From: Pseudarthrobacter sp. NamE5
GTDB taxonomy: Bacteria > Actinomycetota > Actinomycetes > Actinomycetales > Micrococcaceae
Length of the DNA stretch: 64,000 bases
Direction: 5' to 3'
NCBI RefSeq assembly: GCF_005796225.1
Contig: NZ_VAHO01000005.1
Location: 1 to 64,000, forward strand
The stretch's first letter is position 1. Each line of letters begins with the position of its first letter. The notes beneath the pieces were generated by a model, which was given only the letters and a program-made list of their open reading frames with translations, did not search any database and was not told where the DNA came from. A program made the translations under genes and the position numbers. Shown here one piece after another: positions 10,769-19,251 of this stretch.

Positions 10769-11458
10769 TCAGTGCACCGATTCCCGCAGGATCCTCCTGC
10801 GTGCAGCGGGGGTGAGCTGGCTGAGGCGCCGGAAGCCCAGTTTCTCCAGCACTGAGGACACGCAGGTGGCCACCGCGGTGTCAGGCAGCACCATCTCCTG
10901 CCCGATCTGCCGGTTGCTCAAGCCCCGGGCCATGTATGCCAGCACGTTCCGCTCCTGCATGGTCATGGCGGTCAGCCAGGAAGCTGAAGCAGTTGCGTGC
11001 AGGCTTTCGGCAACTCTTTCCCGGACACCTGTGCCTATCAGTGATCGTCCCGACGCGGCACTGCGGATGCCATTGAACAGTTCGTTGTTGTTCCCGATCT
11101 GTTTGAGGACGTACCCGGACGCGCTGGCCAGGACCGCTGCCCGCACGGCGTGCTGTTCATCCCAGCCGGTCAGGATCAGGCACTTTACCTGGGGCGCAGT
11201 GGAGCGCAGATCGCGGCAAACCTCAATCCCTGTGCCGTCCGGCAACTGGTCATTCAGCAGGGCAATGTCCGGTTTCAGGGCGGGGATTAGGCGCAGTGCT
11301 TCTGCGGCTGATCCGCTTTCGCCGGCAATATCGAATCCTTCCTGCTCAAGCAGGTCCCGCAGCCCCTGCCGGACCAGGCCGTGGTCGTTGACGATGAAGA
11401 CCCGGACTGGCTGGACTGGGGACCGCACCGTGTCCGGGGTTGTTGCTGGTGTTTCCAT
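10769..11458 (-). CDS. NarL/LuxR-family response regulator with atypical receiver site
   Basis: The 229-residue protein has a receiver domain followed by a LuxR-type HTH (LTAMTMQERNVLAYMARGL, then SNRQIGQEM), like DosR/DevR. In DosR-type receivers the acidic pair is VDDH and the phosphorylated Asp lies in LDVRLPDG. Here these read VNDH (Asn24-Asp25) and LNDQLPDG (Asn69-Asp70), so the phospho-acceptor position is Asn with Asp shifted one residue on. The later Thr (ILTGW) and Lys (YVLKQ) are kept. Phosphorylation may therefore be altered or absent. It converges on the GAF kinase, its natural partner by position. Confidence 0.9.
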   Translation of the reverse strand: METPATTPDTVRSPVQPVRVFIVNDHGLVRQGLRDLLEQEGFDIAGESGSAAEALRLIPALKPDIALLNDQLPDGTGIEVCRDLRSTAPQVKCLILTGWDEQHAVRAAVLASASGYVLKQIGNNNELFNGIRSAASGRSLIGTGVRERVAESLHATASASWLTAMTMQERNVLAYMARGLSNRQIGQEMVLPDTAVATCVSSVLEKLGFRRLSQLTPAARRRILRESVH

Positions 11459-11632
11459 GAAGACGCTTCCATCGGCTCGATGCCCTCCCCGGCCGCTTCT
11501 CTTCCAGCTGCCGCCCCTACGAAAGGAACCTCACTACATCATCCAGCACGTCGCCGTCTGCCAGCAGGGTCGAAAGTCCGGACCTGCCTGTTACTCCTGT
11601 GAGGTCGAGCACACGCGGCGGACTGCGCCCGT

Positions 11633-12172
11633 TTAGGCCGCTTTCGGCTGGGACCGGGCGAGGAAAGCCTCCAGCGCCTCGAGGGTGGCGTCTGCATCGT
11701 TGAAGGCCGGGTTGCTGTGCGGGTGGAGGCGGTGCAGCAGCCCGCCGTTGTACTGGAGGCGACGGCGGGCCGTGCCCACTGCTCGGCTTGCGTAGTTCAC
11801 GTCGCCGGCGTGCCGGACCAGCGGGAGGGCCAGGCCCTGGATCGAGCTCAGGGCGACAGCCAGGACGCTGGCGTCCATCTGGTTGCCCGCGGCGCGGTGG
11901 TGGCGGAGCTGGGCGGCGAACCCGTCCCATACTTCCCGGGCTGCAATCCGCGCCACTTCGGTCCGTGCTTCCCCTTCCGGAAGTCCCTGGCTGGTGAGCT
12001 GCTCATAAAGGCACTCGAAGCGGGTGGCGAGTTGTTCCGCCCGGGCCGCCGCTTCGCTGCCGCCCGATTGGGTGCGGTTGAAATTGGATGGGTGCAGGAG
12101 CATCGCCCTTCGGCGCGCTGCTTCTGCCTTTGCGGTCAGGTCGGTGTGGAGCGTGATTATGTCAGCGGGCAT
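11633..12172 (-). CDS. Conserved hypothetical helical protein
   Basis: I place the start at 12172 (product MPADIITLHTDL..., 179 residues) because AAAGGA lies at good spacing before this ATG; the longer open frame to 12415 has no SD and atypical content. The product is largely alpha-helical, rich in Ala, Arg and Leu, with no signal peptide, membrane segment or known motif. It lies on the minus strand upstream of the response regulator, with about 170 bases between them. I do not recognise the family and assign no function. Confidence 0.6.
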   Translation of the reverse strand: MPADIITLHTDLTAKAEAARRRAMLLHPSNFNRTQSGGSEAAARAEQLATRFECLYEQLTSQGLPEGEARTEVARIAAREVWDGFAAQLRHHRAAGNQMDASVLAVALSSIQGLALPLVRHAGDVNYASRAVGTARRRLQYNGGLLHRLHPHSNPAFNDADATLEALEAFLARSQPKAA

Positions 12173-12423
12173 GCCGATCCTTTCACAGGACTGCCAAGCC
12201 GGTGTCCACGTTGACGCCGGCCGGTGTGCTTTTTCGATTCGTCCACGACGGAACCCGGGAGTTTCGCATGGAAAGCCGTTCCGGCCTCGCAACCTGAGGA
12301 CCCGGACGGCGCCTTTACAAGAATCGCAAAAGTCATGGACCCGTCTATAGGGCTGAAAGTCCCGTACTTCGTGATTGCGGTCTCCATACCGTCGGGGCGA
12401 CCGCGTTCGACCCAAGCCAAGGC

Positions 12424-12747
12424 CTACTCCTGGCCGTTGTCAGCACCGTCGCCGTTGTCCTCCCAGATGACATCCAGGTTGTGGAAGATCACGGGCCCGT
12501 CGCACAGCTCCGCCATGTTGGCGGCGAACTCCGAGGTCTCAGGCCGGCCCGAGTTCTCCATCGGGGAGTCGAAGGAATCAAAGTGGACGATGGTGAAGTA
12601 GGTCCCGGGGTGGTCCCGGTCCGCGGTGGCAACGATGCGGCGGAACGTGGCCGGAGTGCTGCCCCCGGTTCTTGATGGACGGCCCAGCTCTTCGATCTCC
12701 TTGATCCGGGAGGTCCTGAATTCGATGATCTGCACAAACCCGGCCAT
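12424..12747 (-). CDS. Small protein resembling dimeric alpha-beta barrel (ABM/EthD-like) proteins
   Basis: The 107-residue cytoplasmic protein begins MAGFVQIIEFRTSRIKEIE and contains GTYFTIVHFDSFDS, the alternating strand pattern of ferredoxin-like dimeric barrels such as antibiotic-biosynthesis monooxygenase and EthD families. No catalytic residues can be assigned. Its position divergent from the MHS transporter gives no strong functional clue. Confidence 0.55.
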   Translation of the reverse strand: MAGFVQIIEFRTSRIKEIEELGRPSRTGGSTPATFRRIVATADRDHPGTYFTIVHFDSFDSPMENSGRPETSEFAANMAELCDGPVIFHNLDVIWEDNGDGADNGQE

Positions 12748-13063
12748 GACGGCTCCTCATTTGCGGTGGACGCTGGTGCGGATCAGGCCAGTCCCGGCGT
12801 CGGACGCGGCAGAAGGGGAGAAATGCCCTGCTTTGGCGGTTAGGTAAGTAGCCCCGGCGGGGCGTGCCCCACGGCGGGGCTTTCGCGCGCCACGTGACCT
12901 TTCCGCCGGTTGGCCACCTCCTGATTCCACTGTTGCCATTCCGCTGTTGCCACCGTGCGGCAGTGGCAGGATGATCGAAAGTGTTGGGCTCCTGCCGGTC
13001 AGGCGGGCTGGAAGAACGACGACGTGTGCCCAGCTAAGCGAGCGAGGCGGCGGTGAACGGGCC
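12748..13063. other. Divergent intergenic region before the MHS transporter
   Basis: About 315 bases hold the promoters of the small barrel-like gene (minus) and the transporter (plus). The one visible structure is an interrupted hairpin at 12850-12881 (AGCCCCG ... CGGGGCT with inner G and C runs) followed by TTTCG, which may be a terminator or a leftover. No gene seen. Confidence 0.5.
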
Positions 13064-14578
13064 ATGACACAGCACAGCGGGCAGAAGCGGCGGTTGCAGG
13101 TATCCGACGTCAACGTCGTCAACCGCCGCACCCTGCGGAAGGCGCTCGGCGGGACCATCGTGGGCAACACGATGGAGTGGTACGACGTGGGCGTGTTCGG
13201 CTACCTCATCACCACCATGGGGCCGGTGTTCCTGCCGGAGGCGGACAGGGCCGTGCAGAACCTGTTCCTGCTGGGAACCTTCGGCGCCACGTTCATTGCC
13301 AGGCCGCTGGGCGGGATTTTCTTCGGCTGGCTGGGTGACAGGATCGGCCGCCAAAAGGTGCTGGCCATGACGCTGATGCTGATGGCCGTGGCGACGTTCG
13401 CCGTCGGCCTTCTCCCGGGCTACTCGGTGCTGGGCATCTGGGCGGCGGTGCTGCTGGTGTTCCTCAAGCTGGTGCAGGGCTTCTCCACCGGCGGCGAATA
13501 CTCGGGCGCCACGACGTTTGTTTGTGAGCATTCGCCGGACCGCCGCCGGGGCTTTTACGTCAGTTTCCTGGATATGGGCAGCTACCTGGGCTTCGCGGCG
13601 GGCGGACTGGTGGTGTCCGTCCTGCAGCTGACGCTGGGCCAGGAGCAGATGGAGGCGTGGGGCTGGCGGATCCCGTTCCTGGTGGCCGGGCCGCTGGGCG
13701 CCGTGGCCGTCTACTTCCGGATGAAGATCGAGGAGTCGGCCGCCTTCAAGGCCACGCTGGAAGCCGAAGCAGTGGCCGCAAAGCACCCCGAGACCGGGGA
13801 GGAGCTCCGCCCCGTAGGACCGATCGGGATCCTGAAAGCACACTGGCGGCCGATTGTGCTGGCCATGATCCTGGCGGCGGCCGCCAACACGGTGGCCTAC
13901 GCCCTCACGTCCTACATGCCCACGTACCTGACCACCAACAAGGGGTACAGCGAGGTGGAAGGTACGCTGCTGACCATCCCGGTGCTCGTGGCGATGGCAT
14001 TGTGCATCCCCTTTACTGGGCTGCTTTCGGACAGGATTGGCCGCCGCCGGGTGCTGTGGATCGGGGCCTTAAGCACCGTGGTGTTCGCAATTCCGGCGTT
14101 CCTGGCGATAGCGGTGGGCAGCCTCCCGGCAACGCTCCTGGGCCTGGCCCTGCTCGCCTTCCCGGTGGCGTTCTCGGTGCCGAACCTCGCCTCGGCCCTG
14201 CCGGCGCTGTTCCCCACCGAGCACCGTTACTCGGCGATGGGCATCGCCTACAACCTGGCGGTGGCCATCTTCGGCGGGACAGCCCCGTTTATCATCGCGG
14301 CTCTGATCGAGCTGACCGGCGACGACATGGCGATTGCGTACTACCTCATGGCTGTGGCCGCCGTTGCCGCCGTGGCCATCCGGTTCCTGCCTGAGTCGGC
14401 CGGGCGCCACCTGCCCGGGTCCATGCCTAGCGTGGACTCGGAGGAAGCGGCCCGGAAGCTGGTGGCGACGCAGGACAACAATCCGTTGCTGGACGTGGAA
14501 ACCCTGCCGTTTGAGGAAAGCTTCGAGATCGCGCGGGCGTCGCACAAGGGGCAGCCGGGGAAGCCGACGGTGATGTAA
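13064..14578 (+). CDS. MFS transporter of the metabolite:H+ symporter (MHS) family
   Basis: The ATG at 13064 gives about 504 residues. The MHS signature KALGGTIVGNTMEWYDVGVF marks the first helix, and GWLGDRIGRQKVLAMTL is the MFS loop motif between helices 2 and 3. LVQGFSTGGEYSGATTFV is the characteristic helix-5 region, and LLSDRIGRRRVLW is the equivalent motif in the second half. Twelve helices are expected. Relatives such as ProP and KgtP import proline, betaine, shikimate or dicarboxylates with protons; the substrate here is unknown. The C-terminal 50 residues are cytoplasmic and polar. Confidence 0.92.
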   Translation: MTQHSGQKRRLQVSDVNVVNRRTLRKALGGTIVGNTMEWYDVGVFGYLITTMGPVFLPEADRAVQNLFLLGTFGATFIARPLGGIFFGWLGDRIGRQKVLAMTLMLMAVATFAVGLLPGYSVLGIWAAVLLVFLKLVQGFSTGGEYSGATTFVCEHSPDRRRGFYVSFLDMGSYLGFAAGGLVVSVLQLTLGQEQMEAWGWRIPFLVAGPLGAVAVYFRMKIEESAAFKATLEAEAVAAKHPETGEELRPVGPIGILKAHWRPIVLAMILAAAANTVAYALTSYMPTYLTTNKGYSEVEGTLLTIPVLVAMALCIPFTGLLSDRIGRRRVLWIGALSTVVFAIPAFLAIAVGSLPATLLGLALLAFPVAFSVPNLASALPALFPTEHRYSAMGIAYNLAVAIFGGTAPFIIAALIELTGDDMAIAYYLMAVAAVAAVAIRFLPESAGRHLPGSMPSVDSEEAARKLVATQDNNPLLDVETLPFEESFEIARASHKGQPGKPTVM

Positions 14579-14679
14579 GGCCCGGACGTCCGACGGCGGC
14601 ACTTGGCAGGGTTCAGGTCTTCAGCGGCTGGGATTCAGCGCCATACAGTGACTGCCTACGACACTTCAGGAGAGATGAC

Positions 14680-15345
14680 ATGTCCCTTGTCCGCGTCCAT
14701 AACTTCTCGGTCTCCCTCGACGGCTTCGGCACGGGTGAGGGCCAGCAACTGGAGGCTCCGTTCGGCCACGCAGGAAAGCGGCTGCTGGAGTGGGCCTTCG
14801 AAACGCGGACGTTCCGTGCGATGGGCCTCCACGGGGAATCGGAAGGATCCTTCGGCGTCGACGAGGCGTTCGCCGGCCAGTGGGGGACCGGGGTCGGCGT
14901 CGAAATCATGGGCCGCAACAAGTTCGGCCCCCAACGCGGTCCCTGGGAGAACGAGGACTGGAAGGGGTGGTGGAGCGATAACCCGGTGTTCCACACCCCC
15001 GTGGTCGTCCTGACGCACCATCCCCGGCCGGTCCTCGAGCTGGAAGGCGGAACAACCTTCCATTTTATTGACGCGGACCCCGTCTCCGCACTTGAACAGG
15101 CCCGCGCCCTGGCACCCGGCATGGACGTCAGGATCGGCGGCGGCGCCAGCACGGTGCGGCAGTTCCTCGAGGCCGGCCTCATCGACCACATGCACATCGT
15201 CCTCGTGCCGATCCTCCTGGGCCGGGGCGAACGGCTCTGGGACAGGCTAGAGGGACTTGAGGAACGCTTCGACATCGAGGCGACCCCTTCGCCGCAAGGG
15301 GTGGTGCATCTGGTCTTCACCCGCCGGCGGACCGGAGGTGCATGA
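14680..15345 (+). CDS. Dihydrofolate reductase/RibD-C family protein
   Basis: The 221-residue cytoplasmic protein shows the DHFR-like pattern of actinobacterial RibD_C oxidoreductases: VRVHNFSVSLDGFGTG at the N-terminus, GVEIMGRNKFGPQRGPW, PVVVLTHHPRPVLELEGG, VRIGGGASTVRQFLEAGLID and HIVLVPILLGRGERLW. These folds bind NADPH. The substrate of this subgroup is not established, and it is unlikely to be the essential folate enzyme. Its stop overlaps the start of the next gene by ATGA, so the two are translationally coupled. Confidence 0.88.
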   Translation: MSLVRVHNFSVSLDGFGTGEGQQLEAPFGHAGKRLLEWAFETRTFRAMGLHGESEGSFGVDEAFAGQWGTGVGVEIMGRNKFGPQRGPWENEDWKGWWSDNPVFHTPVVVLTHHPRPVLELEGGTTFHFIDADPVSALEQARALAPGMDVRIGGGASTVRQFLEAGLIDHMHIVLVPILLGRGERLWDRLEGLEERFDIEATPSPQGVVHLVFTRRRTGGA

Positions 15346-15752
15346 TGCTCAATGAGCCAGACCTGTTGCAGGCCCTGCGGCGCCACTGGGAGTACTCCGG
15401 CAAGGATGAGGACATCGCCCACGAGATTTACCATGACGATGCGGTGCTTGAGTTCCCCCAGTCCGGCGAACGTTTCGAGGGCGTCGAGAACTTCCGCGAA
15501 TGGCGGCGGCAGTACCCGGCGGAACTCAAGTTCCACACCCGGCGGATCACCCACCGTGAGGACCTGGTGGTGGTGGAGAACCTCATCAGCTACGACGGCG
15601 CGCCCTGGATGTACACGGTCAACCTCCTGGAATTCCGGGATGACCGCGTTGCACACGAGCGGATCTACATCATGGACGGCTGGGATGCGGCGGAGTGGCG
15701 GAAGCCATGGCGCGCGGAGCGGGCAGCGGACCCGCCACCGCCAGCTCCTTAG
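15342..15752 (+). CDS. SnoaL-like/NTF2-fold protein
   Basis: The 136-residue protein overlaps the preceding gene by four bases (ATGA); an ATG three bases later is also possible. It has the NTF2-fold pattern of polar SnoaL-like proteins: HWEYSGKDEDIAHEIYHDDA, then PQSGERFEGVENFREWRRQY, VVENLISYDGAPW and RDDRVAHERIYIMDG. Such proteins bind small ligands or act as isomerases; no specific activity can be read. Coupling to the DHFR-like gene suggests a shared pathway or stress response. Confidence 0.82.
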   Translation: MMLNEPDLLQALRRHWEYSGKDEDIAHEIYHDDAVLEFPQSGERFEGVENFREWRRQYPAELKFHTRRITHREDLVVVENLISYDGAPWMYTVNLLEFRDDRVAHERIYIMDGWDAAEWRKPWRAERAADPPPPAP

Positions 15753-15888
15753 CAAAGCGGGTTTCCAGATCTCAGAGAAACGCGAGGCCGGTCCGTCGTC
15801 GGTGCACCTCACCCGCCCGGATGATAATGCGGCGGAAGGAGTGCCGTCGCCTACGTAGGGAAACCCCAGGTGTCCGCGGCATTGCTGT

Positions 15889-16743
15889 TTAGAGCTCTAT
15901 GCCGTGTTCTCTCCGCAGTACCTTCGCAAAGTCCGAGGCGTGGGTCGCCGGCCACCAATGCCCAGCCTGCACTCTTGTCACCGTGAGCCTGGGAACCCAA
16001 TCATTCAAACCGTCGGTCAGGCTCGGGGAGACGAATGGGTCGCTGGCCGGGACAATCACATGGACGGGAATGGATACCCGAACCGGAGGCTGGCGCCTGA
16101 CGTGGAAGTTTGCCCGGTAGAGGGCAAGCCCGCGGATGGGATTGTTGCCTACGGTGCGCCCGGTGGCGCGCTCGTAGGAGCCGGTGAGGAATAAGCGCCA
16201 GAGCACCTCGGGCAGCAGGGGAATCTGGAACACGGCCACGTAGGAGCTGCGCAGGAGTTGTCCCAACAGCTGGGACCAGCCCCGCGGGTGCCGCAGCCGT
16301 TCGCGTAGCCACCGGGAAAAGTGCTGCAGGTCCGGCCCGGACACGCTTGTGAAGCGGCTGATCCTTCCGGCGGCACGTGAGTCCTGGACTGCTGCCCAGG
16401 CCTGAATGGACCCCCAGTCGTGGCCCACAAGGTGAACGGGCCCGGTAGTCGTGGCCGCCAGCACCGCATACAGGTCGTCCACCAGGGCCTGCAGCACAAA
16501 GCTCGCCGGTTTGTCGGTTACAGACGATAATCCGGCGTTGCGGGTGTCATAAGCGATGATGTGGAATGTCTCCGTCAGTTCGCGGATGAGCGGAAGGTAT
16601 AAGCGGTGGTCGTCCGGGTAGCCATGGACCAGAAGCAGGACAGGAGTATCGGCTGCCGGGTCCGGCCCGTACTCAAACACCGCCAGGTCCGCCCCGTTGG
16701 AACGGATTGTCCGCTGCCTTTCGCTTAAACTTCCCATTGGCAA
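15889..16743 (-). CDS. Alpha/beta hydrolase, epoxide-hydrolase-like
   Basis: The 284-residue protein carries the oxyanion-hole segment LLVHGYPDDH and the nucleophile elbow LVGHDWGSIQAW. Asp as nucleophile there points to the haloalkane dehalogenase/epoxide hydrolase branch rather than a Ser esterase. AGHWWPATH near the C-terminus supplies the catalytic His. No signal peptide is present. The substrate is unknown. It is divergent from the membrane-protein gene that starts about 100 bases away. Confidence 0.87.
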   Translation of the reverse strand: MPMGSLSERQRTIRSNGADLAVFEYGPDPAADTPVLLLVHGYPDDHRLYLPLIRELTETFHIIAYDTRNAGLSSVTDKPASFVLQALVDDLYAVLAATTTGPVHLVGHDWGSIQAWAAVQDSRAAGRISRFTSVSGPDLQHFSRWLRERLRHPRGWSQLLGQLLRSSYVAVFQIPLLPEVLWRLFLTGSYERATGRTVGNNPIRGLALYRANFHVRRQPPVRVSIPVHVIVPASDPFVSPSLTDGLNDWVPRLTVTRVQAGHWWPATHASDFAKVLRREHGIEL

Positions 16744-16846
16744 AGGCTATAGCCTCGAGCGGGGCGCGTTCCTCGTCGCCCAGGGTTCCCTCGATATGGC
16801 AATTCCGGCCGTCGCCGTCGGCTGTTAGCGTGCGGTAATCAAAGCG

Positions 16847-17572
16847 ATGGGCTGGAACGACGTCAAGGGGAGCATTGTGCGTGGAAGATCTCAGCCGAAT
16901 AACTCGGCCCAGCCGCGCTCGGCCCAGATTGCTGTGGTCGCCTATTTGTTGGTGACGTTTGCTGTAGTTGTTACGTCGCTTCTGGCCGAAACCGCCGGCA
17001 TGGGCTGGGATGCGGGGTTCAAGGAGGGCGTGCTGCTCGCCATGGTGGTTCTGACGCTGCCAGTTTCGGCTGCGAATTTTGTCATCGGCACTTTTGGCTC
17101 CGGGGGAGGACCGATGCCGACGACGGTCCTCTACTATTCCGGATACCTCCTCCTTGCGGTGGTCAACGCGGGTGTCTTCCGGTTAATTGTCGGCAGTGTG
17201 CGGAAGCGTGCACCGGCACCGGCACGCCTGCCGGACGCCTCGGCCAGGTATCCGGGGCTGAGGCTACGCGGGGTGACGCCGGACGCCAGGAAGCTCTGGT
17301 GGACCGTGCCGCTGGCGGTGCTGCTGAGTCTTCCGCAATGGATGGTGGCGAGTTTTGCATGGTGCGGGATCAGCGGCTGCAGCGGCGGAGGTTTCGGGGT
17401 GGCCACCGGAACCGAATGGATAGCCGTCATCCTGAGCATCGTCAACGGCGTCATCATGGCAGTGGCCGTGTTCGCGGTGCGCTGGCTGTATCCCACTCGC
17501 AAGCGTGCCCTCATTGCCGTGGCGGCCGGGACTGTCTTCGGTTTAGTGGGAGCTGCGGTCACCCACGGATAG
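16847..17572 (+). CDS. Unrecognised integral membrane protein
   Basis: The 241-residue product has about five hydrophobic segments (IAVVAYLLVTFAVVV, LLAMVVLTLPVSA, YYSGYLLLAVVNAGV, WIAVILSIVNGVIMAVAVF and a C-terminal one), with a cytoplasmic-looking basic loop in the middle. No family signature was recognised. An in-frame GTG at 16877, preceded by AAGGGGAG, is an alternative start that would remove ten polar residues. It ends about 95 bases before a strong hairpin. Confidence 0.65.
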   Translation: MGWNDVKGSIVRGRSQPNNSAQPRSAQIAVVAYLLVTFAVVVTSLLAETAGMGWDAGFKEGVLLAMVVLTLPVSAANFVIGTFGSGGGPMPTTVLYYSGYLLLAVVNAGVFRLIVGSVRKRAPAPARLPDASARYPGLRLRGVTPDARKLWWTVPLAVLLSLPQWMVASFAWCGISGCSGGGFGVATGTEWIAVILSIVNGVIMAVAVFAVRWLYPTRKRALIAVAAGTVFGLVGAAVTHG

Positions 17573-17667
17573 CGGAGTTCCATGTCAGTCGGCAGTATTC
17601 ACCGTCAAGGGATGACGGGCCGATGGCCGGACGCTGCAGCTGGGGGTGTGGATCCACCTCTACACAG

Positions 17668-17700
17668 CTAAGGCTCCGTTCCATGGGAACGGAGCCTTAG
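17668..17700. terminator. Bidirectional hairpin terminator between convergent genes
   Basis: Positions 17668-17682 and 17686-17700 are a perfect 15-bp inverted repeat (CTAAGGCTCCGTTCC and its complement) around a 3-base loop. It lies between the plus-strand membrane-protein gene and the minus-strand oxidoreductase gene, so it can stop transcription from both sides. No U-tract follows. Confidence 0.8.
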
Positions 17701-17717
17701 TCAGTTAGCTGACTGGG

Positions 17718-18656
17718 TCAGGAATCCTGGTCTACGGCAACCACGATCTTGCCGCGGGTGTGCCCTTCCATGTTGGAGCGGAAGGCGTCGGCGGCTTTTT
17801 CCAGCGGAAAGACCTCGGCAACCTCCACCCGCATTTTCCGGCTGTCCGCCAGGTCGGCCAGTTCCTGCAGGTCGGCTCCCACCGGCTTGACCCACATCCA
17901 GTCGCCGCCGTGCTCTTCGACTGAACTGTCGGCGATTGAGGCATGCCGGCCTCCTTCGGCCAGCACGGCCAGCGTCGCTTCGAGGTTTCCGCCCACGAAA
18001 TCGGCGACGACGTCCACGCCGTCATGACGTAGCGCACGGATGCGCTCGGCGAGCCCGTCCCCGTAGGCGACCGGCTCGGCTCCCAGGGAGCGAAGGAACT
18101 CGTGGTTCTTCTCCGAGGCAGTGGCGATGACACTGGCACCCAAGGCAACGGCGATTTGGATGCCCAGGGAGCCCACCCCTCCGGCACCCCCGTGGATCAG
18201 AACGGTCTCGCCGGACTTCAGGCCCAGCCGGTTGAGGACCTGGTAGGCGGTCAGGCCGGCCAGCGGCAGGCCCGCCGATTCGTTCCACCCGAGCGAGGCA
18301 GGCTTCCGGGCCAGGAGCCGCTCCGGCAGCGCGATGTACTCGGCAAAGCTTCCACCGTGGACGTAGTCCTTGCGGCCGTAGGCAATGACCTCGTCGCCGG
18401 ACTGGAACTGCCGCGCGTCAATTCCCGCCGACTCCACAACCCCTGCCACATCCCAGCCGGGGATGGCGGGGAACTGCAGATCCATCACGGCATCCAGGTA
18501 CCCGGCCATGATTTTCCAGTCCACCGGGTTCACCGCGGCTGCCTTGACCCTGACCAGGACCATTCCCGGCCCGACTTTCGGCATCGGCTGATCGCCGAAT
18601 TCGAGGACATCGGGGTTTCCGTATGAGCTGTAAGTGATTGCCTTCATGCCTTGCAC
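17718..18656 (-). CDS. NADPH:quinone oxidoreductase-like MDR enzyme
   Basis: The 312-residue protein is a zinc-independent medium-chain dehydrogenase/reductase. It has MKAITYSSYGNPDVLEF at the start, KAAAVNPVDWKIMAGYL, PGWDVAGVVESAG, and the NADPH site IHGGAGGVGSLGIQIAVALG near residue 150. The C-terminal VEVAEVFPLEKAADAF and HTRGKIVVAV are typical of the quinone reductase subgroup. It probably reduces quinones or enones to protect the cell from electrophiles. A start at the second Met is also possible, since MQG is a short extension. Confidence 0.9.
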   Translation of the reverse strand: MQGMKAITYSSYGNPDVLEFGDQPMPKVGPGMVLVRVKAAAVNPVDWKIMAGYLDAVMDLQFPAIPGWDVAGVVESAGIDARQFQSGDEVIAYGRKDYVHGGSFAEYIALPERLLARKPASLGWNESAGLPLAGLTAYQVLNRLGLKSGETVLIHGGAGGVGSLGIQIAVALGASVIATASEKNHEFLRSLGAEPVAYGDGLAERIRALRHDGVDVVADFVGGNLEATLAVLAEGGRHASIADSSVEEHGGDWMWVKPVGADLQELADLADSRKMRVEVAEVFPLEKAADAFRSNMEGHTRGKIVVAVDQDS

Positions 18657-18823
18657 AATGGCACAGTCATGCTTTGCTATTCCGAATCAGGGCGCAAAGT
18701 GGTGTATCGCACGGCCGGGTTAGGCCCGGGGGCCTTCGACGGCGGCGCCCGCCTCGGTTCCTGAGCAGGCCACAGCCCGTGTCACGGAAGCCAGCCAAGC
18801 GGTGGCGCCCTTAGGGTCGGTTT

Positions 18824-18967
18824 ATGGGCACCAAGCGGAACGGCGAGCTGGAAGGGCAAAGCTCCATCAACGAGCTGCTCGACCGGCCCATCGGCGACAA
18901 GCCGATCCAGCTGCCGCTGCCGTTCCATCTCCAGGTCCGGCCGGGAGAATTCCGCCGCGCGTCCTGA
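18824..18967 (+). CDS. Small hypothetical protein, 47 residues
   Basis: An ATG at 18824 opens a frame of 47 codons ending in TGA. The product, MGTKRNGELEGQSSINELLD followed by RPIGDKPIQLPLPF and a short basic end, is hydrophilic and has GC-rich third positions like neighbouring genes. An AGGG stretch lies about ten bases upstream. No family was recognised. It is divergent from the oxidoreductase gene. Confidence 0.45.
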   Translation: MGTKRNGELEGQSSINELLDRPIGDKPIQLPLPFHLQVRPGEFRRAS

Positions 18968-19251
18968 TGCCCTATCAGTTAGTTACGGCGGCGGTACGCG
19001 GCTGCCCGCCAACCGTCCCTCTTGTTAGCACTCGTGACCGAACGACGTAAGAGCGATGAATCAGGAGCGCTGTGCCAAGAACTGGACTCTGAAGCAAATG
19101 GAGAACCTAAACGGATCAGCGTCTTAGTTGAGCAGTCCACCGCTGGCCCGCCGGCTTTTCGGATGCTAGTTGAGTTTTTCAAAGAGAAGCTGAGGGGCCT
19201 ACACAAGAGACCTTCTGGAAAGGAAAATTATTTCATGGGAAGGAGCATAAA
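18968..19251. other. Intergenic region with no convincing gene
   Basis: About 280 bases, lower in GC than the flanks. A 77-codon frame crosses it but has unusual composition, no SD and no recognisable motif. The region probably carries the promoter of the Ltp lipoprotein gene, which has AAGGAG about ten bases before its ATG. Confidence 0.5.
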
